DNA from: Planctomycetota bacterium | Lineage (GTDB): Bacteria; Planctomycetota; UBA1135; UBA2386 | Direction: 5' to 3' | NCBI GenBank assembly: GCA_947455805.1 | Contig: CANGSN010000227.1 | Location: 1-5,702, forward strand | DNA: 5,702 nucleotides | Shown: in pieces, positions 1 to 5,702 of the stretch | How the letters are laid out: each line of letters begins with the position of its first letter | Numbering within the stretch: position 1 is the stretch's first letter | Made by a program: the position numbers and the translations under genes | The notes under the pieces: model-generated | Told to the model about the DNA's origin: nothing | The model's input: only the letters and a program-made list of their open reading frames with translations | Database searches by the model: none

Positions 1-3000
1 TGCCGCGCGAGCGCGCCGAAGCACTGGTGCGCCGCCTGCAAGTGTTCGCGCGCGCCGTGCCGAGCCACCAGGACCAGCCGCTCGCCGTGGTGCCGATCCT
101 CGAGGCCGCCGAGCTCGAGCAGCTGCTGCGCACGTGGAACCAGAGCGACGCACCAGCACCGGCGGAGCCGTGCGTGCACCGCCAGTTCGTGGCGATGGCG
201 CAGAAGCGGCCGGAGCACGTGGCGCTGCGCGTGCGCGACGATGCCATGAGCTACGGCCAGCTGCTGCAGCGCGTCGAGCGCCTCGCCGGATGGCTGCGCG
301 GCAGCGGCGTCGGCGTCGGCGACCGCGTCGGCATCTGCGTGCAGCGCGGCTTCGGCATGGTGACGGCGGTGCTGGCGACGCTGCGCTGCGGCGCCGCCTA
401 CGTGCCGCTCGATCCGAGCTACCCGAAGGACCGTCTGCAGTTCATGGCCGGCGACGCCGAACTGGCGGCCCTGGTCGTCGACGGTGCCACCGCCGCCGCC
501 GCGCCGACCGCAGCCTGTCCGCGCGTCGACCTCGACGCCGACGCCGCGGCGATCGCGCAGGCCGGCGTGTTGCTCGACGACAAGGCGACCGGCGACCACC
601 TCGCCTACCTGATCTACACGTCGGGCTCGACCGGCCGCCCGAAGGGCGTGATGGTGCAGCAGCGCAACGTCACCAACTTCTTCGCCGGCATGGATCGCGC
701 GCTCGGCACCGAGCCCGGCACGTGGCTCGCGGTCACCAGCCTGTCGTTCGACATCTCGGTGCTCGAGCTGCTGTGGACCTTGTGCCGCGGCTTCACCGTC
801 GTCGTGCACCAGGGCGAAGGGGCGGCCGCGCACAAGGCCGCGGCCAAGGCGCCGGTGCAGGTGCGGCCGATCACCTTCAGCATGTTCTACTTCGCCAGCG
901 ACGAAGGCGAACACGCGGAGGACAAGTACCGGCTGCTGTTCGAGGGCGCGCGCTTCGCCGACCAGAACGGCTTCGAGGCGGTGTGGACGCCCGAGCGCCA
1001 CTTCCACGCGTTCGGCGGCCTCTACCCGAACCCCGCGGTCGCCAGCGCGGCGATCGCGACGATGACCAAGAACGTGGCGATCCGCGCCGGTTCGTGCGTC
1101 GTCACGCTGCACCATCCGATCCGTGTCGCCGAGGACTGGGCGCTGGTCGACAACCTGTCGCGCGGCCGCGTCGGCATCGCCTTCGCTGCCGGCTGGCACG
1201 GCCGCGACTTCGTGCTGCGGCCGGAGAACTTCGCCGACCGCAAGAACGCGATGATGAAGGCGATCACGCAGGTGCACGCGCTGTGGCGCGGCGACGCGGT
1301 CGAGTTCCCGGGCCACGACGGGAAGCCGATCGCGATCCGCACGCTGCCGCGGCCGCTGCAGAAGACGCTGCCCAGCTGGCTGACCGTCGCCGGCAACCCG
1401 GAGACGTTCCGCATGGCGGGCGAAGCCGGCTGCTACGTGCTGACGCACCTGCTCGGCCAGAGCCTCGAGGAGCTCACGCACAAGCTGCAGGTCTACCGTC
1501 AGGCCTGGCGCGACGCCGGTCACCCGGGCGATGGCCGCGTGACGCTGATGCTGCACACGTTCGTCGGCGACGACGAGGCCAAGGTGCGCGCCATCGTCAA
1601 GGAGCCGATGAAGGGCTACCTGCGCAGCAGCCTCGACCTGGTGAAGCAGGCGGCGTGGTCGTTCCCGGCCTTCAAGAGCCGCGTCGACAAGCCGGGCGAG
1701 ATCGACGCGCTGCTGAACGGCGGGCTCACCGCCGAGGACTTCGAGGCGCTGCTCGACTTCTCGTTCGAGCGCTACTACTCGCAGAGCGGCCTGTTCGGCA
1801 CGCCCGAGACGTGTGTGGCGATCGTCGACCGGCTGCGCGGCATGCAGGTCGACGAGATCGCCTGCCTCGTCGACTTCGGCGTGCCGACCGACCACGTGAT
1901 GCACAGCCTGCCGCACCTGCTCGAGCTGAAGCGCCGCTGCGACACGGCCCACGCCGCCGCCGTCGCGTCGTCGTCCGCGGCGGGCGCCGCTGCCGGCCAC
2001 GACGCGCCCGAGTCGATCCCGGCCCTGCTGCAGAAGCACCAGGTCACGCACTTCCAGTGCACGCCGTCGATGGCGGGCATGCTGCTCGTCGACGAGCAGG
2101 CGCCGCTGGCGCTGAAGGGGCTGCGGCACATGCTGGTCGGCGGCGAAGCGCTGCCGATCGCGCTGGCCCGGCAGCTGACGGCGCTGGTCGGCACGCTGCA
2201 CGATGTCTACGGCCCGACCGAGACCACCGTGTGGTCGACGACGATGCCGGTCGGCAGCGACGAACCGGTGCCGATCGGTCGACCGCTGGCGAACCAGCGC
2301 GTCTACGTGCTCGACCCGCACCTGCAGCCGGTGCCGGCCGGCAGCCCGGGCGAACTGTGGATCGGTGGTGCCGGCGTCACCGCTGGCTACTTTCGCCGGC
2401 CGGAGCTGACCGCCGAACGCTTCCGTCCGGACCCGTTCACCGGCCGCGGTTCGATCTACGGCACCGGCGACCTGGTGCGCTGGCGCCACGACGGCGTGCT
2501 CGAGTACCTCGGCCGCAAGGACCACCAGGTGAAGGTGCGCGGCTACCGCATCGAACTCGGCGAGATCGAGGCGGCGCTCAGCCAGCACGTCGGCATCCGC
2601 GAGAACGTCGTCGTCGCCCGCTCCGACGGTGGCGAAGCGCGGCTCGTCGCCTACTACGTCGCGCGGTCGCCAGCACCGGCGGTCGACGAGCTGCGGGCGC
2701 ACCTGCGCGGGCTGCTGCCCGACTTCATGGTGCCGAGCGCGTTCGTTCCGATGCCGGACCTACCGCGCACGCCGAACCTGAAGGTCGACCGCAAGGCGTT
2801 GCCGGCACCCGAGAGCGTCGTCGCCGCCGGCAAGCGCGTCGTCGCCAGTGCGCAGGATCCGACCGAGGACACGATCCTCGCGATCTGGAAGCAGGCGCTC
2901 GGCACCGACGACGTCGGCGTCGAGGACAATTTCTTCGACAGCGGCGGCCACAGCATCCTCGCCGTGCGCGTGCACCGCGAGATCGTGCAGAAGCTCTCTG

Positions 3001-3149
3001 TGCAGCTGCAGGTCACCGACTTGTTCCGCTTCACGACCGTGCGCGCGCTGGCCAAGCACCTCGATGCCGGCAAGAGCGGCGCGCCGACGGCGGCGCAGCA
3101 GGCGATCGAACGCGCGAAGCAGCGCCGCAACCTGCTCCGCCGCGGCTGA
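1..3149 (+). CDS. NRPS module (partial 5'): C-terminal end of C domain, A domain interrupted by luciferase-like monooxygenase, carrier domain
   Basis: This is the 3' part of a nonribosomal peptide synthetase. The frame is open to the left edge, so the GTG at 27 is not taken as the start; residue numbers below count from that codon. Residues 1-40 look like the end of a condensation domain plus linker, finishing in an LLRTWN motif. A-domain motifs follow: A1 near 74-79, A2 119-136, A3 YTSGSTGRPKG 197-207, A4 FDISVLEL 241-248. A monooxygenase domain occupies about 277-640. The A domain then resumes with A5 YGPTE 728-732, A6 775-788, A7 811-819, A8 829-848, A9 896-903 and A10 NLKVDR 917-922. The carrier motif has Ser976 as the predicted phosphopantetheine site. 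The protein ends at 1040 with a basic tail and no thioesterase. Aligning to GrsA by eye gives code D242 I243 L246 Q677 L703 G705 V727 V735 W736 K919, close to the glycine code DILQLGLIWK. Expected role: load glycine as aminoacyl adenylate, attach it to the carrier, oxidise it. Family and architecture are clear; substrate and product are inferred. Confidence 0.95.
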   Translation, partial: PRERAEALVRRLQVFARAVPSHQDQPLAVVPILEAAELEQLLRTWNQSDAPAPAEPCVHRQFVAMAQKRPEHVALRVRDDAMSYGQLLQRVERLAGWLRGSGVGVGDRVGICVQRGFGMVTAVLATLRCGAAYVPLDPSYPKDRLQFMAGDAELAALVVDGATAAAAPTAACPRVDLDADAAAIAQAGVLLDDKATGDHLAYLIYTSGSTGRPKGVMVQQRNVTNFFAGMDRALGTEPGTWLAVTSLSFDISVLELLWTLCRGFTVVVHQGEGAAAHKAAAKAPVQVRPITFSMFYFASDEGEHAEDKYRLLFEGARFADQNGFEAVWTPERHFHAFGGLYPNPAVASAAIATMTKNVAIRAGSCVVTLHHPIRVAEDWALVDNLSRGRVGIAFAAGWHGRDFVLRPENFADRKNAMMKAITQVHALWRGDAVEFPGHDGKPIAIRTLPRPLQKTLPSWLTVAGNPETFRMAGEAGCYVLTHLLGQSLEELTHKLQVYRQAWRDAGHPGDGRVTLMLHTFVGDDEAKVRAIVKEPMKGYLRSSLDLVKQAAWSFPAFKSRVDKPGEIDALLNGGLTAEDFEALLDFSFERYYSQSGLFGTPETCVAIVDRLRGMQVDEIACLVDFGVPTDHVMHSLPHLLELKRRCDTAHAAAVASSSAAGAAAGHDAPESIPALLQKHQVTHFQCTPSMAGMLLVDEQAPLALKGLRHMLVGGEALPIALARQLTALVGTLHDVYGPTETTVWSTTMPVGSDEPVPIGRPLANQRVYVLDPHLQPVPAGSPGELWIGGAGVTAGYFRRPELTAERFRPDPFTGRGSIYGTGDLVRWRHDGVLEYLGRKDHQVKVRGYRIELGEIEAALSQHVGIRENVVVARSDGGEARLVAYYVARSPAPAVDELRAHLRGLLPDFMVPSAFVPMPDLPRTPNLKVDRKALPAPESVVAAGKRVVASAQDPTEDTILAIWKQALGTDDVGVEDNFFDSGGHSILAVRVHREIVQKLSVQLQVTDLFRFTTVRALAKHLDAGKSGAPTAAQQAIERAKQRRNLLRRG
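174..812 (+). other. Adenylation domain, first part (motifs A1-A4)
   Basis: Residues about 50-262 of the synthetase (counted from the GTG at 27) carry the N-terminal part of the amino-acid-activating domain. The phosphate-binding loop YTSGSTGRPKG at 197-207 is intact. Motif A4 (FDISVLEL, 241-248) supplies three specificity-code residues: D242, which normally binds the substrate amino group, I243 and L246. The homology stops around residue 262 in VVVHQGEG, a few residues beyond A4. An Ala/Lys-rich linker follows and then the inserted monooxygenase. No frameshift or missing core motif is seen. Confidence 0.93.
855..1946 (+). other. Inserted luciferase-like (MupA/Atu3671-type) FMN-dependent monooxygenase domain
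   Basis: About 364 residues (277-640) match the natural-product luciferase-like monooxygenase group, a TIM-barrel flavin family found inside NRPS and PKS proteins. Recognisable blocks in order are the first strand PITFSMFYFAS (281-291), VWTPERHFH (319-327), LHHPIRV (361-367), the GWHGRDFVL region (389-397), GNPETF (456-461) followed by THLLGQSLEEL (473-483), GLFGTPETC (588-596) and the last strand IACLVDFGVP (611-620). Histidines 325, 327, 362, 363 and 391 lie in the conserved blocks and are candidates for flavin or substrate contacts. The domain uses a reduced flavin that would have to come from a separate reductase, which is not visible here. From its position it should act on the carrier-bound amino acid or a neighbouring intermediate; alpha-oxidation of glycine is the favoured inference. 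Confidence 0.93.
2010..2801 (+). other. Adenylation domain, second part (motifs A5-A10)
   Basis: Residues about 662-925 resume the A domain at the stretch just before motif A5 (SIPALLQKHQVTHFQCTPS). This part carries the remaining code residues Q677, L703, G705, V727, V735 and W736, plus the invariant lysine K919 in A10. The A7 aspartate (YGTGDL, 811-816) and the A8 hinge (829-848) are present, so ATP binding and the domain swing for thioester formation look intact. A10 reads NLKVDR where NGKVDR or NGKIDR is usual. The Ala/Ser-rich stretch at about 641-661 marks the right boundary of the inserted oxygenase. Confidence 0.92.
2859..3071 (+). other. Peptidyl carrier (thiolation) domain
   Basis: Residues about 945-1015 form a four-helix carrier domain with the core DNFFDSGGHSILAVRV at 967-982. 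Ser976 is the predicted phosphopantetheine attachment site, so an external phosphopantetheinyl transferase is needed. The linker from the A domain is short (about 20 residues, Ala/Val-rich). After the domain there are only about 25 residues, rich in Arg and Lys and predicted helical, before the stop. No thioesterase, reductase, condensation or ketosynthase domain follows. Confidence 0.93.
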
Positions 3150-3206
3150 CGAACGCAGCCCGCTGGCGGGAGGGTGGAGCGGCGGCGAAGCCGCCCGGAA
3201 ACGACG

Positions 3207-3230
3207 CAGCCGAGCCAAGTGGCCCGGCTG
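3207..3230 (+). terminator. Possible hairpin downstream of the NRPS gene
   Basis: CAGCCGAGCC pairs with GGCCCGGCTG around an AAGT loop, giving a stem of about ten positions with one A-C mismatch on this strand. It lies 58 nt after the NRPS stop codon and no T-run follows. It is the longest stem on the NRPS side of the intergenic region and could help end that transcript, but chance pairing in GC-rich DNA cannot be excluded. Confidence 0.3.
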
Positions 3231-3272
3231 GTGCGATGCTCGCAACGAGGTGTTGCGGCGTTTCGAGAGGCT

Positions 3273-3299
3273 GCTGCTTCACCGGGACGGTGAAGCAGC
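3273..3299. terminator. Candidate bidirectional terminator hairpin
   Basis: There is a perfect 11-bp stem (GCTGCTTCACC pairing with GGTGAAGCAGC) with the 5-nt loop GGGAC. A further four pairs, 3267-3270 with 3302-3305, lie beyond a 2x2 internal loop. It sits 11 nt past the stop of the reverse-strand exported-protein gene and about 120 nt past the NRPS stop. Neither side has a T-rich tract, so it does not fit the classical intrinsic-terminator pattern. It could instead pause polymerase or protect the 3' end of the transcript. The base pairing is seen; the function is inferred. Confidence 0.5.
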
Positions 3300-3310
3300 T
3301 CCCTCGCGGC

Positions 3311-4942
3311 TCAATTGCAGCCCGTGCCGGCGAAGCGGACCTTCAGGCCGTTGGTCAGTCCGATCAGGCCGAACAGCGGCGGGGTGCTCAGCAGGGTCGC
3401 GCCCTGGAACGTCAGCGTCGCCGGGGTCTGGCCCGGAGCGACTGGGATCGGCAGCGAGCCGGCGCCAGCGCCGTCGAGGCCGACGACTGCGGCCAACGAC
3501 ATCACGTTCGGATCGAGGAACAAGTTGCAGCCGCCGCCGAGGCCGAGGTTGATGTCGCTCTCGCTGAAGTAGACGAGGACCGCCGAGTTGGCCTCACCGG
3601 TCACCGACAGCGCGAAGCCGGCATTGCCCGCCGACGGGACGCCGTTGATGACCAGCTCACCGGTCGGCACGCCGCAGCCAGCGCCGAGGTAGAGAGCCGG
3701 CTGCAGGCCCGGCACCGTGGTCGGCACCGAAACCGTCAACGCACCCGGGCCGACGCGGGCCTGGTCGATCGTCGCGTTGCCGCTGGTCGGGGCGACGTCG
3801 CAGTCGAACCAGAAGTTGTAGAGCGTGTTCCAGTTCTGCGGGTTGTTGGCCGGAGCGGTGAACGCGACTTCGCCGCCGGCGTAGGTCGGCGTCCAGTTGT
3901 TCAGCGGATCGGTGTCGATGTCGCGGAAGCCGAAGTTGGTCACGCGCGCGCCGTTGCAGACCGGCAGGCGGAACGAGGCGCCACCGCGGTTGTTGTCGAT
4001 GTTGTGGACGACGTACTCGTAGTGCCAGATGCCGTTGGTCGGGCCGCTGACCTTGACGGCGATGGCAAAGCGGCCATCGTCGTTGCCGTTGCCGCCCATG
4101 GTCATGTTGGCACCGGTCCAGCGGCTCATGATCGAGCCGAAGGACGCGCTGCCGGTCGTGCTGGTCGACCACGCCGTCGACGTCTTCGTCAGCGTGAACG
4201 GGCGCGACATGATGTTGTTGCCGCGGTTGGTGACCGGTTCACCCTCTTGGATGACCTGGATCTGGAAGAACAACGGCACGCCGGTGCCCACCGCCGTCTG
4301 CACGTCGGCCTCACGCAGCGTCACGCGGTTCTCGACCGAGTCGCCGGTGAAGACCGCCTGGTTGAGGCTGCGCACGCCGTCAGCAGTCGCCGGGTAGCCG
4401 GACTGCGCCGGGTCGCCGATGTCGAAGTAGCTGCCGACCGGGTTCCACGTGCCGAGCCACGGGTCGATCTCGACGGGCGGGCCGAGGTAGGTGCGGCTGG
4501 CGTTGTTGCCGGCCGTGTAGACGTCCGAGCACTGGATGCCGAGTTGCTGGCCACCAGCCGGCGGCTGGATGCAGCTGCCGGAGCACGGCGAAGTCGCGCC
4601 GCCGCTGTTCAGCGACAGGAACGCGTGCTTGCAGTAGGACCAATCCGACAGCTGCACCAGGCGGCCGTTCACTTCACGGGCGACCAGGAAGCTGAACTTC
4701 GGGTGGTCGGGCAGCATCGGCGCGCGCCACTCGACCGGGATCGTGCCCGGGTTGCACAGCGTGTTTTGGAACGCGAGGCCGAGCTCGCCACCCGGGTAGG
4801 CCGCACCGCGCCGGCCGTAGTAGGTGGCGCTACTGATGTTCGTGAGCGCGCCGTCATAACCGGGGCCGCGCGAGTTCGACTGGGCGAGGGCATCGCTGCA
4901 AACGGCCGCGATGGCGATCAAGAGACAGGTCGTTTTGGTCAT
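3311..4942 (-). CDS. Exported beta-rich protein with planctomycete-type C-terminal module, function unknown
   Basis: This 543-residue protein is predicted to be secreted. The chosen ATG at 4942 begins a clear Sec signal peptide: K3, a hydrophobic core CLLIAIAAV at 6-14, and a likely cut after the ALA at 18-20. The frame stays open upstream to about 5320, but that extension is Arg/Ala/Pro-rich and would bury the signal peptide. The mature protein is rich in Asn, Gly, Thr and aromatic residues, as in extracellular beta proteins, and has ten cysteines (63, 104, 120, 124, 138, 329, 381, 423, 472, 542), compatible with disulfides. Two parts can be seen: a body to about 400, with blocks such as LSDWSYCKHAF (98-108), YLGPPVEIDPWLGTWNP (152-168) and NTLYNFWFDCD (372-382), and a C-terminal module from about 416 with C423, GGGCNLFLDP (469-478) and a final GTGCN. 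I recall similar proteins from planctomycetes, without a known function. There is no purine-rich ribosome-binding site ahead of the ATG. No catalytic motif or membrane anchor is seen. Confidence 0.88.
   Translation of the reverse strand: MTKTTCLLIAIAAVCSDALAQSNSRGPGYDGALTNISSATYYGRRGAAYPGGELGLAFQNTLCNPGTIPVEWRAPMLPDHPKFSFLVAREVNGRLVQLSDWSYCKHAFLSLNSGGATSPCSGSCIQPPAGGQQLGIQCSDVYTAGNNASRTYLGPPVEIDPWLGTWNPVGSYFDIGDPAQSGYPATADGVRSLNQAVFTGDSVENRVTLREADVQTAVGTGVPLFFQIQVIQEGEPVTNRGNNIMSRPFTLTKTSTAWSTSTTGSASFGSIMSRWTGANMTMGGNGNDDGRFAIAVKVSGPTNGIWHYEYVVHNIDNNRGGASFRLPVCNGARVTNFGFRDIDTDPLNNWTPTYAGGEVAFTAPANNPQNWNTLYNFWFDCDVAPTSGNATIDQARVGPGALTVSVPTTVPGLQPALYLGAGCGVPTGELVINGVPSAGNAGFALSVTGEANSAVLVYFSESDINLGLGGGCNLFLDPNVMSLAAVVGLDGAGAGSLPIPVAPGQTPATLTFQGATLLSTPPLFGLIGLTNGLKVRFAGTGCN
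4880..4942 (-). other. Predicted Sec signal peptide of the exported protein
   Basis: Residues 1-21 run MTKTTCLLIAIAAVCSDALA then Q. One lysine is followed by a nine-residue hydrophobic core and an A-L-A ending suitable for signal peptidase I. Cys15 is preceded by A-A-V, which lacks the small residue expected at -1 of a lipobox, so a lipoprotein is less likely. This feature is the main support for the start codon choice. Confidence 0.8.
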
Positions 4943-5099
4943 GGGGTGGGTCGTACGGGCAGGGCAGCTGGTTCGCAAATCTAGCGCGTTGGACGCAGCC
5001 TGCCGGGGGAAAGTGACGCGCACGAACAAGATACAACCCCTCTTCTGCGCTCGTCCGCATCGGGAGACTTGCGCGTTCCGACGCGGCGGTGGGCCGGAT
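4943..5099 (-). promoter_or_regulatory. Intergenic leader of the exported-protein gene
   Basis: These 157 bp separate the two reverse-strand genes. They are somewhat richer in A and T than the genes around them at 5025-5045 and 4973-4983, where the reverse strand reads GTTGTATCTTGTTC and GCTAGATTTGC. A promoter for the exported protein probably lies here, since the gap is long for an operon of tightly spaced genes. No convincing -35/-10 pair at 16-18 bp spacing could be read. Directly ahead of the ATG the reverse strand is C-rich (GACCCACCCC) with no Shine-Dalgarno match. Confidence 0.3.
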
Positions 5100-5702
5100 T
5101 CAGCGGCTGCTGCGAGCGTCGGAGGTGGCCGCCGGATCGCGGCGATCCTCGGCGTCGCCGCCGCGCGGTCGCCAGCGCAGCCGTGCGATCGAGCCCTCGG
5201 AGGCGAACGCCACCAGGCCGAGCGGGCGGCTGAGCTCCACTTCGGGACGCAGCGAGAGTCGGCGGCCGCGCAGGTCGGTGCGCAGCAGCGGTGCACCGTC
5301 GAGGTCGACGCGCACCGCATCGGCGGTCACCACCAAGTGCACGTGCGCGTCGCGGCCGGCCGGGAACGCGCGGCTGGTGCGCGTTCCGTTGCGCGACGCG
5401 TCGAGGCCATCGAGGCTCGACAATCCGCACAGGCTGCCGCCCCAGCCGCCGAGCACCAGCGTCAGGCATGCGTTGCCGACCGGGAACGTCAGCGACGCGA
5501 AGAAGTCGTTGCCCTGGTCGCGGCGTGCGACCAGTTCGAGCTCGTAGTCGCCGCGCGGCGGCGCGCCGGTCCAGGTGACGCCGGTCAGCGGGTTGCCGAT
5601 GCCGAGGTGGAGCCGGCCGTCGCGCACGGCGACCTCGCCCTGGCCGCCGTAGTCGGTGACGACGAACGCGCCGAGCGAGCGGCCGTCGAACAGGTCGACC
5701 CA
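5100..5702 (-). CDS. DUF1080/LamG-like concanavalin-fold protein (partial, 5' end beyond window)
   Basis: This is the C-terminal 200 residues of a protein whose start lies past the right edge; the frame is open to 5702. The first visible residues, WVDLFDGRSLGAF, match the opening typical of DUF1080 (3-keto-disaccharide hydrolase-like) domains. They are followed by DYGGQGEVAVRDG, GNPLTGVTWTG, a DFFASLTFPVG strand, GGWGGSLCGLSSLDGLDAS and a RPEVELSRPLGLVAF strand. These blocks fit the beta-sandwich glycan-associated proteins common in Planctomycetota; the activity of this subgroup is not established to my knowledge. The domain ends at RLRWRPR and is followed by about 20 hydrophilic Asp/Arg/Ala/Ser residues before the TGA at 5102-5100. 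Without the N-terminus, a signal peptide, lipobox or extra domain cannot be judged. An internal GTG at 5627 is not the likely start, because it would remove the conserved opening strands. It lies upstream of the exported protein on the same strand, 157 bp away. Confidence 0.85.
   Translation of the reverse strand, partial: WVDLFDGRSLGAFVVTDYGGQGEVAVRDGRLHLGIGNPLTGVTWTGAPPRGDYELELVARRDQGNDFFASLTFPVGNACLTLVLGGWGGSLCGLSSLDGLDASRNGTRTSRAFPAGRDAHVHLVVTADAVRVDLDGAPLLRTDLRGRRLSLRPEVELSRPLGLVAFASEGSIARLRWRPRGGDAEDRRDPAATSDARSSR

Larger units (their letters stand above)
3150..3310. other. Convergent intergenic region with tandem hairpins
   Basis: The 161 bp between the two converging stop codons hold no gene I can support. 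They contain a run of inverted repeats: a weak one at 3159-3170 (4 bp), 3181-3195 (GGCGGC/GCCGCC, loop GAA), 3207-3230 (about 10 bp with one A-C mismatch), 3241-3257 (CGCAAC/GTTGCG, loop GAGGT) and 3273-3299 (11 bp perfect). Short GC stems are expected by chance in DNA this GC-rich, so only the last and perhaps the second-longest are individually noteworthy. Confidence 0.6.

Noticed and set aside
2654..3245. Reverse-strand frames of about 160 codons opposite the carrier domain and intergenic region.
   Set aside because: They mirror the codon structure of the NRPS gene, have no domain resemblance, and no evidence of their own start signals.
4896..4900. Lipoprotein lipobox around Cys15 of the exported protein.
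   Set aside because: The residues before the cysteine are A-A-V, so the -1 position is not Gly, Ala or Ser, and a good signal peptidase I site (ALA) follows five residues later.
134..4984. A stop-free forward frame of 1616 codons crossing the NRPS gene, the intergenic region and the antisense of the exported-protein gene.
   Set aside because: Its translation is dominated by Arg, Ala, Gly and Pro with no recognisable domain. It overlaps two genes with clear family motifs in other frames. Lack of stops is expected in DNA this GC-rich.
4966..5045. A sigma70-type promoter built from TTGTAT/TTGTTC and TAGATT on the reverse strand.
   Set aside because: No pair of boxes falls at a 16-18 bp spacing, so this is noted only as a somewhat A/T-richer leader, not a promoter call.
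4943..5320. N-terminal extension of the exported-protein frame up to an upstream ATG at 5320.
   Set aside because: The added 126 residues are Arg/Ala/Pro-rich, overlap the 3' end of the DUF1080-like gene on the same strand, and would place the signal peptide internally.
5089..5578. Forward-strand frames opposite the DUF1080-like gene.
   Set aside because: Their products are Arg/Ser/Pro-rich shadows of the reverse-strand gene, whose family blocks are convincing.

Overview
This is a high-GC bacterial window with three protein-coding genes and no RNA genes, insertion sequences or CRISPR arrays that I can see. The most likely source is a member of the Planctomycetota. That rests on the two reverse-strand genes: one resembles the DUF1080-like concanavalin-fold proteins abundant in that phylum, and the other is a Cys-containing, beta-rich exported protein ending in a C-terminal module of a type I associate with planctomycetes. 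The phylum call is recalled from family resemblance and has not been searched.

Positions 1-3149 (+) hold the 3' part of a nonribosomal peptide synthetase (NRPS) gene that is already open at the left edge. The visible order is: end of a condensation-domain/linker region, first part of an adenylation (A) domain with motifs A1-A4, an inserted luciferase-like FMN-type monooxygenase of the MupA/Atu3671 group, the rest of the A domain with motifs A5-A10, a peptidyl carrier domain, a short basic tail, and stop. The specificity code read across the insertion (D-I-L-Q-L-G-V-V-W-K) is close to the known glycine code. The simplest model is a module that loads glycine and oxidises it on the carrier, comparable to the monooxygenase-interrupted glycine modules at the end of the myxothiazol and melithiazol assembly lines. 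No thioesterase, reductase or terminal condensation domain follows.

Positions 3150-3310 are a convergent intergenic region packed with consecutive hairpins, the strongest being an 11-bp perfect stem just past the stop of the reverse-strand gene. From 4942 down to 3311 (-) lies a 543-residue exported protein of unknown function. After a 157-bp gap comes the C-terminal 200 residues of a DUF1080/LamG-like protein (5702 to 5100, -), whose start lies beyond the right edge.

The NRPS and the two reverse-strand genes converge, so the right-hand genes probably lie outside the biosynthetic operon. The NRPS gene would then be the last gene of its transcription unit in this direction.
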